A DNA stretch of 40,884 nt from an uncultured Pseudoflavonifractor sp. Lineage in GTDB: Bacteria > Bacillota > Clostridia > Oscillospirales > Oscillospiraceae. Position 1 is the first letter of the stretch; each line of letters starts with the position of its first letter. The stretch is from assembly GCA_947651395.1 (NCBI GenBank), contig CANSYW010000016.1:1-40884 (forward strand), read 5' to 3'. The notes beneath the pieces are model-generated. The model ran no database searches, had not been told where the DNA came from, and saw only the letters and a list, made by a program, of their open reading frames with translations. The translations under genes and the position numbers were made by a program. This document shows, piece after piece, positions 17,123-24,791 of the stretch.

Positions 17123-17156
17123 CCGGGGTCGGCGTCTGTGCCACAGCCGACCCCGG
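17123..17156. other. Perfect 11-bp hairpin between nitroreductase and recG
   Basis: CCGGGGTCGGC (17123-17133) pairs exactly with 17146-17156. The 12-base loop holds an inner CTGT/ACAG pairing. There is no U-tract on the minus strand. Together with 17059-17105 it makes a tandem hairpin block in the 231 bases between recG and the nitroreductase gene; nothing else was seen there apart from the recG promoter. Confidence 0.6.
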
Positions 17157-17190
17157 CTATTTTGCGTTCATGTCATCTTTTGAACTTCGA

Positions 17191-17709
17191 TCAGTCGTGA
17201 GGATAGGTCTCATAAAACACCCGCCACGCCTCATAACGGGGATCGGCAGGCTTTGCCGCCTGGGGATATCCGATCGGGAGCATGGCAAAGGGGATCACCT
17301 GGGCGGGGAGCTCTAACAGCTCGGCGGCACGCGCGATCCGCTCCGGGATGGGGGCGATGGCCAGCCAGACCGCCCCCAGGCCCTGGCCGTGGGCGGCAAG
17401 AAGCAGGTTTTCGGCCGCCGCCGCCATGTCCTGCTGCCAGAAGGTATCCTCCTCCGGCAGGTACTTTCCCTTGTTGCACAAAAGCACAATGCCCAGCGCG
17501 CTGTTTTTCATCGCGCCCGCATAGGGGTCGATCTGTGACAGGGCCTCCAAAGTCTCTTTCCCGCGCACCACCAGGAATTCCCAGGGCCGCTCATTCTTTG
17601 CCGAAGGCGCCTGCATAGCCGCCTCCAACAGCCGTTTGAGCTTTTCTTCTTCCACCGGCCGATCGGAAAATCGCCGGATGCTGCGCCGGGTCAAAATCAC
17701 ATCTATCAT
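17191..17709 (-). CDS. Nitroreductase family protein (FMN-dependent)
   Basis: A 172-aa flavoprotein of the nitroreductase superfamily, short form. The N-terminal FMN-phosphate motif is RRSIRRF (about 8-14). APSAKNERPWEFLVV (34-48) is the usual conserved strand-loop. AAAAENLLLAAHGQGLGAVWLAI (about 96-118) and FAMLPIGYP (near 145) are the dimer and flavin-site segments. Such enzymes reduce quinones, nitro compounds or flavins with NAD(P)H; the substrate cannot be told from sequence. Its ATG overlaps the stop of the preceding gene (ATGA), so it is translationally coupled to the unrecognised protein upstream. A terminator follows. Confidence 0.88.
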   Translation of the reverse strand: MIDVILTRRSIRRFSDRPVEEEKLKRLLEAAMQAPSAKNERPWEFLVVRGKETLEALSQIDPYAGAMKNSALGIVLLCNKGKYLPEEDTFWQQDMAAAAENLLLAAHGQGLGAVWLAIAPIPERIARAAELLELPAQVIPFAMLPIGYPQAAKPADPRYEAWRVFYETYPHD

Positions 17710-18413
17710 CTTGCCGTGTCTTCCCTTCCCACGCTCTGTGTCTCCGCCTCAGGGGCCTCCATGTTCGATTTCTCCTTTTTCCTGAAGCGCCCCGCCAGTC
17801 CCGCCAGGGGCCGCTGCGCCTTTTGCCGCGCCGCCTCCCTCCGTCTGGCACGCTCTTCCATCCTTTGGGTCTCCTCCTCCGGGGAGTAGACTTTGCGAGT
17901 TTCCAGGGATAGAAGGCAGCGTTCCAGACGCTCCCGGTTCTCCTCCATGTATTGAGGGGTCGTGACCAGGCTGGCAATGACCATACGATGGGTCGTCTCA
18001 CAGTAAAAAGCCGCATTGCAGACACGAAGGCGCTGCATCTTCCTGGGATTGTTGACCAGGGATTGCGTTGCCTTGTACTGGGTCTCAATGAACCGCAGCC
18101 GCACCCCCCGGTCCGTCTCCAGGATCTCGTTGCGAAGCATCTCCAATTGATGGCTCTTTCCCTTGAGGCTTTTTTGATACTCCCGCTCCATGTTCTCTCC
18201 GAACTCCCGGAGGAAGGTCTCGTTATCACTTTGGGAACTCTCCCAGCGCAGACCGAGCGAGACCCTGGACCGCTTCTCCATCACATTTTCTTCAAAGCGA
18301 AACAGTCCGCTGTCATAGGTCAGGGTATAGGTCTGATCCGGCACGATCCGCCAGGTGGGAAGATATCGGAGCCGAATACCGAAAATTTCAAGAAGCGCAG
18401 CAGTTTCCGACAT
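17706..18413 (-). CDS. Unrecognised cytoplasmic protein with charged C-terminal tail
   Basis: A 235-aa protein of unknown function. No signal peptide or membrane helix is visible. The first 160 residues look like a mixed alpha/beta fold (LRYLPTWRIVPDQTYTLTY ... VSLGLRWE ... AFYCETTHRMVIASLV), loosely like PsbP/DUF1795-type proteins, but the resemblance is not strong enough to name it. Residues 165-235 are very rich in Arg and Glu (MEERARRREAARQKAQR), likely helical or disordered. A good ribosome site (GGAAAGGA) precedes the ATG. It lies 33 bases after the symporter gene and overlaps the nitroreductase gene by four bases, so the three form one operon. Confidence 0.75.
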   Translation of the reverse strand: MSETAALLEIFGIRLRYLPTWRIVPDQTYTLTYDSGLFRFEENVMEKRSRVSLGLRWESSQSDNETFLREFGENMEREYQKSLKGKSHQLEMLRNEILETDRGVRLRFIETQYKATQSLVNNPRKMQRLRVCNAAFYCETTHRMVIASLVTTPQYMEENRERLERCLLSLETRKVYSPEEETQRMEERARRREAARQKAQRPLAGLAGRFRKKEKSNMEAPEAETQSVGREDTAR

Positions 18414-18446
18414 AGCAAGTCCTTTCCAGAATGGCGTACAGCTCTC

Positions 18447-19964
18447 TTAACGAACCATCTTGCCCACCGCGCCGTCCACCACATCGTAGCAGCTGTTGCC
18501 GGTGACAATGATATTATTGACGTTGGTGATATACTTCTCTACGATCTCCTCAGGCACCTTGGTGGCCAGGCTGACCGCGATCATCACCACAAAGTTGATG
18601 ATGAGGCCCCACAGGAAAGCGGAAATACCCAAAGGCGGCTTGACAAAGAAGGTGAACATGACGACCACCAGCAGGCCGGAGATCGTACCGGCCCAGGCGC
18701 CTTCCTTCGAGGCACGGGGCCAGTACAGGCCAAGAATGGTGGCGGGCATGATCATCCCAAAGAAGGGGGAGGACAGCTTGTAGGCATTGTCCGTAATGCT
18801 GGCGGGGCGGGTGAAGACGATGAACAGCATGGCGAACATCAGGAACAAAATAGCGATCTGTCCCCAACGCACGGATCTTTTATCCTCCACCTTCTCCCCC
18901 TTGAGATACTTCCAGTGGACGAAGATATCCTCCGCGGCCATCTGACCGCCAACCAGCAGGAAGGAATCGGTGGTGGAGATGGCAAAGGCACACAGAGCCA
19001 GAATGGAGATAAAGGTCACAAACTTGGGCGCAAACTGTGTCGACAGCAAGGGCATGACCGTGTCGGGATTGGCAACATCGGGGCCAAGCAGGGCGGGGGC
19101 CAGGATCGCGCCCACAACAGCCAGCATGAAGAAGCACAGCGCATAGAAAATGGGCAGGAACGCCGCCATGATCTGGAAGTTCTTCTTGCCCTTGGCCATG
19201 AAGCAGCGCACAAAAATGTGGGGCCAGAAGAGATTGGCAATGGCGCCGGCCAGGGCGTTGTTGATGTTGCCCACCACAGTGAAGGTTCCCTTGGGGCCGG
19301 GGTTGGACAGCACAGCGGCATGGGCGCCGTTCTTGGTGACCTCATAGGCCTGCTGGAGGCCGTTGATCAGCCCACCCTCAAAATTGGTAGTGGTCACGAA
19401 ATAGATGATGAGGGCAAGCGCTCCATAGCCCAGGAAGAAGTGGAAGGTATCCATCCAGGCCACCGAGCTCATGCCGCCGCAGAGGGTATGGGTGGCGATG
19501 ACCACACAGGCGATGCCCACAGCCGCGCCGTAGGTGACCATGCCGGCGGTAGAGACCTCCAGACCGGTGCCGATGGAGATGACCTGCGTGGCAATATAGG
19601 GGATGATGAACAGGAACAAGAGCGCGGCGACAAAAAAGCCATACCCCTCAGAATAATAGCGGTTGCGCAGGTACTCAGAGGGAGATTTGAACCCATACTC
19701 CTTGCCCTGGATCCAAAGCTTGTAGCCGATGGTACAGAACATCAAGGCGGTGATATACCCGCCGTTGCCGGACAGATGTCCCACGCCGTTGGCATAGATG
19801 GAAGAGGGATAGCCGTAGATGGACAGTCCGCTGAAGATGGACATAGCCACCGTGGCCAGCAGCGCCAGGTTTCCCACTCCGCGGTTGGCCGTATAATAGG
19901 TCTCGGCGTCGTTGTTCTTAAACAGTCGGCGAATACCGTCCCAAAGGAGGATCACAATATCCAC
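18447..19964 (-). CDS. Sodium:solute symporter family protein, apparently lacking the first helix
   Basis: A 505-aa membrane protein of the SSS family, which couples sodium entry to uptake of an organic solute. It shows YYTANRGVGN (the family's xxAGR-like motif), then about eleven or twelve hydrophobic segments, including LLATVAMSIFSGLSIYGYPS, GYGALALIIYFV, FVTFISILALCAFAISTTDSFLL (the SSS signature region) and IIPYIATQVISIG. The N-terminus is unusual: the YYxAxR motif is normally preceded by a full membrane helix, but here only MDIVILLWDGIRRLFKNN precedes it. The start is a GTG with a weak ribosome site. A stop codon lies upstream in frame and a consensus promoter ends about 25 bases away, so a longer protein is not possible. 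The solute is unknown. Confidence 0.85.
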   Translation of the reverse strand: MDIVILLWDGIRRLFKNNDAETYYTANRGVGNLALLATVAMSIFSGLSIYGYPSSIYANGVGHLSGNGGYITALMFCTIGYKLWIQGKEYGFKSPSEYLRNRYYSEGYGFFVAALLFLFIIPYIATQVISIGTGLEVSTAGMVTYGAAVGIACVVIATHTLCGGMSSVAWMDTFHFFLGYGALALIIYFVTTTNFEGGLINGLQQAYEVTKNGAHAAVLSNPGPKGTFTVVGNINNALAGAIANLFWPHIFVRCFMAKGKKNFQIMAAFLPIFYALCFFMLAVVGAILAPALLGPDVANPDTVMPLLSTQFAPKFVTFISILALCAFAISTTDSFLLVGGQMAAEDIFVHWKYLKGEKVEDKRSVRWGQIAILFLMFAMLFIVFTRPASITDNAYKLSSPFFGMIMPATILGLYWPRASKEGAWAGTISGLLVVVMFTFFVKPPLGISAFLWGLIINFVVMIAVSLATKVPEEIVEKYITNVNNIIVTGNSCYDVVDGAVGKMVR

Positions 19965-19990
19965 CGGGCTCTTTTTTGTCAGGTTTTTTC

Positions 19991-20019
19991 AATATATCAT
20001 GCAGAAAAGCTCTTGTCAA
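19991..20019 (-). promoter_or_regulatory. Consensus sigma-70 promoter of the symporter operon
   Basis: On the minus strand there is a perfect TTGACA (20019-20014), a 17-base spacer and TATATT (19996-19991). Transcription would begin near 19984, giving a leader of only about 20 bases before the GTG. It is divergent from the sigma-54-type promoter at 20075. Confidence 0.85.
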
Positions 20020-20074
20020 AAAATTGTCGCGGCAAAAATCAGGCTCCGCCGCGCCCCTCCCCAATGCCCAAACC

Positions 20075-20090
20075 TGGCATAAAACTTGCT
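20075..20090 (+). promoter_or_regulatory. Sigma-54-type (-24/-12) promoter before the NifU-like gene
   Basis: TGGCATAAAACTTGCT fits the RpoN consensus TGGCAC-N5-TTGCW, with GG at -24 and GC at -12 correctly spaced. The predicted start is near 20101 and the gene starts at 20133. A near-copy stands at 20455-20470; both are followed by a TATAG element. No -35 box fits a sigma-70 reading. No clear enhancer-protein site was found by eye. Confidence 0.75.
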
Positions 20091-20132
20091 GTATAGCTAT
20101 TGTCCCCCATTTAATTTTCAGGAGGAATTTCC

Positions 20133-20450
20133 ATGAAAAAGAAAACCGTTGACCCGCTCCGTCTCCCCGACGGAATGCCCGAGTTCATTGAGCAAAGCAT
20201 CCGCCCCGCGCTCCACGCCCACGGCGGCGACCTGACTCTGACCGATCTGCGTGACGGCGTACTCTATTTCCGGCTGACCGGAGCCTGCCACGGCTGTCCC
20301 TCGGCCTGGCTCACCGCCGAGGAGCTTGTAAAACTCCCTTTGATGGCCCATTTTCCCCTCCTCCGGGATGTGGTGGTGGACAATGATATGGATGAGGATA
20401 TGATCCAGCTCGCCAGAGATGTTTTATCCAAAAAACGAGTTTTCCCGTAA
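20133..20450 (+). CDS. NifU-like Fe-S cluster scaffold domain protein
   Basis: A 105-aa single-domain protein of the NifU C-terminal (Nfu) family, which carries and passes on Fe-S clusters. The hallmark GGD (31-33) and the CxxC motif C52-H-G-C55 followed by PSAW match the family pattern LTGACxxCPSS. AGGAGG precedes the ATG. It has its own sigma-54-type promoter and ends five bases before the second one, so it sits directly before the butyrate genes. It may serve Fe-S proteins made under the same conditions; that is inference from position. The C-terminal 25 residues are acidic then basic and are not conserved in the family. Confidence 0.82.
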   Translation: MKKKTVDPLRLPDGMPEFIEQSIRPALHAHGGDLTLTDLRDGVLYFRLTGACHGCPSAWLTAEELVKLPLMAHFPLLRDVVVDNDMDEDMIQLARDVLSKKRVFP

Positions 20451-20454
20451 CAGT

Positions 20455-20470
20455 TGGCATGAAACTTGCA
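20455..20470 (+). promoter_or_regulatory. Sigma-54-type (-24/-12) promoter of the thl-hbd-crt-bcd operon
   Basis: TGGCATGAAACTTGCA fits TGGCAC-N5-TTGCW and differs from the promoter at 20075 at only two of 16 positions. The predicted start is near 20481, giving a leader of about 54 bases to the ATG at 20535. It begins five bases after the NifU-like stop codon. It implies control by an RpoN enhancer-binding protein not in this window. Confidence 0.78.
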
Positions 20471-20534
20471 TTATAGTCAGGCAGTGGTTTTGTGCAGCAG
20501 CAAACCTACTAAATCAAAACAGGAGGAACGCATT

Positions 20535-21737
20535 ATGTTTCATCTGGAGGAAGGACGCACCCCCGTTATCGTCAGTGCCGCCCGCACCGCCACCGGCAAG
20601 TTCGGCGGTTCCCTGAGCGGGATCAACTGCCCTGAGTTGGGGGCCATCTGCGCCAAAGAGGCCATGAAGCGGGCCGGCATTACCGGCGATATGGTGGACG
20701 AGGTAATTTTCGGCACCCACTTCCAGGCCGGGATCGGCGCCAACTCCGCCCGGCAGGTAGCCTTGGGCGCCGGCTGCCCTGTGGAGGTTCCCGCCTGGAC
20801 CGTCAACAAAAACTGCGGCACCGGCCTGAAGGCCATCAACATCACCGCCCAGCAGATCATGCTGGAGGAGGGGGACATCTACATCTCCGGCGGCTGTGAC
20901 ACCATGAGCCGTATTCCTTACCTGAACATCAACCACCGCTTCGGCGCCAAGATGGGCCCCGACACCCTGCAGGACGGTATGCTCTACGACGGTCTGGTGG
21001 ATCCCTTTATGCACTACCATATGGGCGTCACCGCCGAAAACGTGGCCAAAAAGTGCGGCATCACCCGTGAGGCCATGGATGAGTTTGCCCTGGCCAGCCA
21101 CAACAAGGCCGAGGCCGCCATTAAGGCCGGCAAGTTCAGGGACGACATTGTCCCTGTGGAGCTGAAGACCCGGAAGGGCGTCACCGTTTTTGACGAAGAC
21201 GAGACCGTTCGCTTCGGCGCCAAACTGGAGGACTTCCAGAAGCTGAAGCCCTGCTTTGTCACCGACGGCACCGGTATGGTCACCGCCGGAAACGCCTCTC
21301 CCTGTAACGATGAGGGCGCCGCCGTGGTCATGATGAGCTTGCGTAGGGCCAGAGAGCTGGGGCTGAAGCCCAAGTGCGCCATCCGCGCCTGCGCCTCCGC
21401 CGGTGTGGACCCCTCCATCATGGGCTACGCCCCCGTCCTGGCGGTGCAAAAACTGCTGGCAAAAACCGGACTGAAAAAGGAAGATATTGATCTGTGGGAG
21501 CTCAATGAGGCTTTTGCCGCCCAGTCCCTCGGCTGCATCAAGGATCTGGGCCTTGATACGGACAAGGTCAACGTTAACGGCGGTGCCATTGCTCTGGGGC
21601 ATCCCGTGGGCGCCACCGGCGCCCGCCTGGTCATGACCATCATGGCCGAGCTGGAACGCCGTGACGCCAGATACGGCGTTGTCACCTTGTGCATCGGCGG
21701 CGGCCAGGGTATCGCCACTTTGGTGGAGCGGATCTGA
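20535..21737 (+). CDS. thlA: Acetyl-CoA C-acetyltransferase (thiolase)
   Basis: A 400-aa cytoplasmic enzyme that condenses two acetyl-CoA to acetoacetyl-CoA, the entry step of butyrate formation. The nucleophile is C94 (NKNCGTGLKAI), the second active-site pair H356 (GGAIALGHPVGATGAR) and C386 (TLCIGGGQG). SAARTATGKFGG near the N-terminus is typical of biosynthetic thiolases. AGGAGG ends about 9 bases before the ATG at 20535; an in-frame ATG at 20466 lies at the promoter's -12 element and is not used. The active-site segment reads NKNCGTG where NKVCGSG is usual, a conservative variation. It heads the operon thl-hbd-crt-bcd. Confidence 0.95.
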   Translation: MFHLEEGRTPVIVSAARTATGKFGGSLSGINCPELGAICAKEAMKRAGITGDMVDEVIFGTHFQAGIGANSARQVALGAGCPVEVPAWTVNKNCGTGLKAINITAQQIMLEEGDIYISGGCDTMSRIPYLNINHRFGAKMGPDTLQDGMLYDGLVDPFMHYHMGVTAENVAKKCGITREAMDEFALASHNKAEAAIKAGKFRDDIVPVELKTRKGVTVFDEDETVRFGAKLEDFQKLKPCFVTDGTGMVTAGNASPCNDEGAAVVMMSLRRARELGLKPKCAIRACASAGVDPSIMGYAPVLAVQKLLAKTGLKKEDIDLWELNEAFAAQSLGCIKDLGLDTDKVNVNGGAIALGHPVGATGARLVMTIMAELERRDARYGVVTLCIGGGQGIATLVERI

Positions 21738-21788
21738 GTATGGTCTGTCAACACACGTCCATCACATTCGGAAAGGAAGGCTGAGCAC

Positions 21789-22640
21789 ATGAAAGAGATC
21801 AATTCCATCGGCATCGTCGGCGCCGGCCAGATGGGCTCCGGCATCGCCCAGGTCGCCGCCGTCTCCGGTTATCAGGTCAGGCTTTACGACGCCTTTGAGG
21901 GTGTGGCCGGCAAGGCTGTGACCCGCATCGGGAGCACTCTGGAAAAGTTGGTGAGCAAGGGCAAAATGGAGCAGTCCGCCTGCGATGCCGCCGTCCGGGC
22001 CATTACGGTGGTAAACTCCCTGGAGGAGATCGCGCAGTCCGACCTGGTCGTAGAGGCCGCCGTTGAAAAGGTGGAGCTGAAAAAGGAGCTCTTCCGTCAG
22101 CTGGATCAGCTCTCCCCCGCCGATACCATTCTGGCCTCCAACACCTCCTCCATCTCCTTGACCGAGATCGCCTCCGCCACCCGGCGGCCCGACAAGGTCA
22201 TCGGAATGCACTTTTTCAACCCCGCCCCTGTGATGAAGCTGTTGGAGGTCGTAAAGGGCTACTCCACCAGCCAGGAGACCATCGACGTCATCATGGCCAT
22301 CGGTGAGAAGATGAACAAGGTGACCATTCTGGCCCAGGACAAGGCGGGCTTCATTGTCAACCGTGTTCTGGATCCCATGCTCAATGAGGCCATTTTCCTC
22401 CTGGAGGAAGGCGTGGGCACCGCCGAGGACATTGACAACGGCATGAAGTTCGGCTGCAATCACCCCATGGGGCCTTTGGCGCTCACCGACCTGATCGGCC
22501 TGGACGTGCTCCTTGCCGTCATGGAGGTCCTGTACCGGGAGACCGCGGACAGCAAGTACCGCCCCGCTCCCCTGCTCAAAAAGATGGTACGTGCCGGTAA
22601 GCTGGGCAAAAAGACCGGCGAAGGCTTCTTTAAATATTGA
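21789..22640 (+). CDS. hbd: 3-hydroxybutyryl-CoA dehydrogenase
   Basis: A 283-aa enzyme reducing acetoacetyl-CoA to 3-hydroxybutyryl-CoA with NAD(P)H. The Rossmann motif GAGQMG is at 11-16. The family signature HFFNPAPVMKLLEVV carries the catalytic histidine, and GFIVNRVLDPMLNEA and HPMGPLALTDLIGLD belong to the C-terminal dimerisation domain. Length is standard. It begins 51 bases after the thiolase gene with a GGAAAGGAAG ribosome site. The glutamate partner of the catalytic histidine lies in the usual segment before GFIVNR. It is the second enzyme of the four-gene route and is followed after 11 bases by the dehydratase gene. Confidence 0.95.
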   Translation: MKEINSIGIVGAGQMGSGIAQVAAVSGYQVRLYDAFEGVAGKAVTRIGSTLEKLVSKGKMEQSACDAAVRAITVVNSLEEIAQSDLVVEAAVEKVELKKELFRQLDQLSPADTILASNTSSISLTEIASATRRPDKVIGMHFFNPAPVMKLLEVVKGYSTSQETIDVIMAIGEKMNKVTILAQDKAGFIVNRVLDPMLNEAIFLLEEGVGTAEDIDNGMKFGCNHPMGPLALTDLIGLDVLLAVMEVLYRETADSKYRPAPLLKKMVRAGKLGKKTGEGFFKY

Positions 22641-22651
22641 GGTGAACAGAA

Positions 22652-23431
22652 ATGGCTTATCAGTATGTGGAATATAAGGCCCAGGGCCCTCTCGCCTATG
22701 TGACCGTCAATCGCCCCGAAGCGCTCAACGCCCTGAATAAGGACGTCATCAGCGAACTGCTGGACTGCTTTACCAAAATCGACAACGACCCCGGCATCGG
22801 CTGTGTCATTCTCACAGGCGCCGGCCGTTCCTTCGTCGCCGGCGCCGATATCGGAACCATGCGGGATCTGGAGGTGCTGGACGGTCGGGACTTCACCATG
22901 TTCGGTCAACGGCTGATGGACTGTGTGGAGGGGATCCGCCAGCCCGTCATCGCCGCAGTCAACGGCTTTGCCCTGGGCGGCGGCTGTGAGCTGGCCATGG
23001 CCTGCGACATTCGCGTCGCCTCTGAAAAGGCCAAATTCGGTCAGCCTGAGGTAAACCTGGGCATTATCCCCGGCTTTGGCGGAACTCAGCGTCTGCCCCG
23101 GCTCATCGGCAAGGGCATGGCCAAATACCTCATTATGACCGGCGAGCACATTTCCGCGCAGGAGGCCCTGCGCATCGGCCTGGTACAGAAGGTCGTTGCC
23201 CCTGAGGAGCTGACGGCTGAGGCCGAGCGCATCGCAAAGCTCATTGTCTCCAAGGCACCCGTGGCTGTCCGCATGGCCAAGTGTGCTGTCAATGTGGCGG
23301 AAAATACGGACATGGCCTCCGGCGTAGCCTATGAGGCCGAGGCCTATACCACCTGCTTCCAGGCCTCTGACCGGGTGGAGGGGATGACCGCCTTCCTGGA
23401 GAAGCGCGAGGCCTCCTTCCAGGGCAAATAA
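22652..23431 (+). CDS. crt: 3-hydroxybutyryl-CoA dehydratase (crotonase)
   Basis: A 259-aa enoyl-CoA hydratase family enzyme that dehydrates 3-hydroxybutyryl-CoA to crotonyl-CoA. Both catalytic glutamates are present with the family spacing of 20: E113 (ALGGGCELAMACD) and E133 (GQPEVNLGIIPGFGGTQRLPR). The oxyanion loops are AGADIGTM (63-70) and NGFALGGG (104-111). Length matches clostridial Crt. Start ATG at 22652 follows GAGGTGA. It is in the middle of the butyrate operon, between hbd and bcd, so a short-chain substrate is likely. Confidence 0.94.
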   Translation: MAYQYVEYKAQGPLAYVTVNRPEALNALNKDVISELLDCFTKIDNDPGIGCVILTGAGRSFVAGADIGTMRDLEVLDGRDFTMFGQRLMDCVEGIRQPVIAAVNGFALGGGCELAMACDIRVASEKAKFGQPEVNLGIIPGFGGTQRLPRLIGKGMAKYLIMTGEHISAQEALRIGLVQKVVAPEELTAEAERIAKLIVSKAPVAVRMAKCAVNVAENTDMASGVAYEAEAYTTCFQASDRVEGMTAFLEKREASFQGK

Positions 23432-23460
23432 ACCACGATTCCAGAAAGGATTTGATTTAC

Positions 23461-24612
23461 ATGCTCGATTTTCAGCTTGACCAGGAACACCAGGAACTTC
23501 AGGAGCTCTACCGCAGGTTTGCCCAGGAGCGGGTAAAGCCCCTCGCCCACGAGATGGACGAGGCCGAGAAGTACGACATGACCCTGCTTCAGGAGATCAA
23601 GGACTGTGGCTTTTTCGGCATCCCCTTCCATGAAAAATACGGCGGACAGGGCTCTGATGTATTATCCTACGTGCTTTGCATGGAAGAGATGTCCAAAGTG
23701 GACGCCTCCACCGGCATCACTCTGTCCGTCCACACCTCCCTGTGCGCCTCTACCATTGAGGAGTTTGGAACCGAGGAGCAAAAGCAGCAGTGGCTGCGTC
23801 CCCTGGCCGACGGCTCCAGGATCGGCTGTTTTGGCCTTACCGAGCCCGGCGCCGGCTCCGATGTGGCAGGGGCCCGCACTACCGCGGTAAAGGACGGCAA
23901 TGAATACGTCATCAACGGGGAAAAGATCTTTACCACCAACTCCGGCTTTGCCGATACCTTTCTGGTCTTTGCTCTCACCGACAAGAGCGTTCCCGCCGCC
24001 AAGGGGATGTCCGCCTTTCTGGTGAGCCGGGACACCCCGGGTCTCACCGTCACCCCCGATATCCCCCGTATGGGGATCCGGGCAGCCTCCAACGCCGCCG
24101 TGGTCTATGAGGACGTCCGCGTCCCCGCCGAAAACCTGCTGGGCGGAGTGGAAGGCAAGGGCTTCAAGATGGCCATGAAGGCTCTGGACGGCGGCCGGAT
24201 CGGCATTGCCGCTCAGTCGGTGGGTATCGCCCAGGGCGCGCTGGACGAGGCCATCAAGTATTGCAAGGAACGGGTGCAGTTTGGCAAGACCATCGCCTCT
24301 TTCCAAAACACCCAATTCAAAATGGCGGAGCTCCAGACCAGGATCGACGCCGCCCGGCTCATGACCTGGCGGGCGGCCGCGGCCAAGGATCAGGGTCTGC
24401 CCTATAATGTATATGCCGCCATGGCCAAGCTGATGGCCTCCGAGGTGGCCAATGAGACCACCCGGGCCTGTGTCCAGTTCCTGGGCGGCTATGGCTTTGC
24501 CCGGGAGTATGCTGTGGAACGCATGATGCGTGACGCCAAGATCACCGAGATCTATGAGGGCACCTCGGAGGTCATGAAGATGGTCATCTCCGGCTCCATG
24601 AATCTGAAATAA
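23461..24612 (+). CDS. bcd: Butyryl-CoA dehydrogenase (acyl-CoA dehydrogenase family)
   Basis: A 383-aa FAD enzyme that reduces crotonyl-CoA to butyryl-CoA. It shows the N-terminal helical domain, the middle FAD domain with FGLTEPGAGSDVAG and INGEKIFTTNSG, and the C-terminal helical domain with the catalytic base E366 (IYEGTSEVM) and FLGGYGFAREY. The ATG at 23461 is preferred over an upstream TTG because AAAGGA is then 10 bases away. In clostridia this enzyme works with EtfAB to bifurcate electrons to ferredoxin. No etfB or etfA follows here, so the partner must be encoded elsewhere. It is the last gene of the operon; a hairpin lies about 70 bases downstream. Confidence 0.93.
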   Translation: MLDFQLDQEHQELQELYRRFAQERVKPLAHEMDEAEKYDMTLLQEIKDCGFFGIPFHEKYGGQGSDVLSYVLCMEEMSKVDASTGITLSVHTSLCASTIEEFGTEEQKQQWLRPLADGSRIGCFGLTEPGAGSDVAGARTTAVKDGNEYVINGEKIFTTNSGFADTFLVFALTDKSVPAAKGMSAFLVSRDTPGLTVTPDIPRMGIRAASNAAVVYEDVRVPAENLLGGVEGKGFKMAMKALDGGRIGIAAQSVGIAQGALDEAIKYCKERVQFGKTIASFQNTQFKMAELQTRIDAARLMTWRAAAAKDQGLPYNVYAAMAKLMASEVANETTRACVQFLGGYGFAREYAVERMMRDAKITEIYEGTSEVMKMVISGSMNLK

Positions 24613-24682
24613 GTTCCCGGAGACAGGCGCTCCTGTCCGCTCCACCTTCCGCGTTTTCTTCCTTTTGATCCATCGGTTTTTT

Positions 24683-24725
24683 AATGGCAAGGGGCTCTTC
24701 CCGACGGGAAGAGCCCCTTGCCATT
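24683..24725. terminator. Perfect 20-bp hairpin between convergent operons
   Basis: Positions 24683-24702 pair without mismatch with 24706-24725 around a 3-base loop. It separates bcd (plus) from the AEC permease operon (minus). Neither strand has a U-tract directly after the stem, so it may act as a strong pause or an RNA 3' end stabiliser. The rest of the 179-base gap holds only the hairpin at 24733-24760. Confidence 0.65.
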
Positions 24726-24732
24726 GAAATGA

Positions 24733-24760
24733 GCCTGTTGGATCGGTCTCTTCAACAGGC
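24733..24760. other. Second hairpin in the bcd/AEC convergent gap
   Basis: GCCTGTTG (24733-24740) pairs with CAACAGGC (24753-24760) around a 12-base loop. It lies 31 bases after the end of the AEC permease gene on the minus strand. It could be part of that operon's termination region, but no U-tract follows. Confidence 0.45.
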
Positions 24761-24791
24761 GCAAAACCTTTTGAAGACTTTTGTACGGCTG

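Noticed and set aside
20087-20100. A sigma-70 -10 box (TATAG) at 20092 and 20472 as the real promoters
   Set aside because: No -35-like sequence lies 16-18 bases upstream of either, while the -24/-12 elements fit exactly in both places.
24613-24791. A tRNA, small RNA gene or insertion sequence in the intergenic gaps over 150 bases
   Set aside because: No cloverleaf, no terminal inverted repeats with a transposase, and no sequence matching a known small RNA were seen; the gaps are explained by hairpins and promoters.
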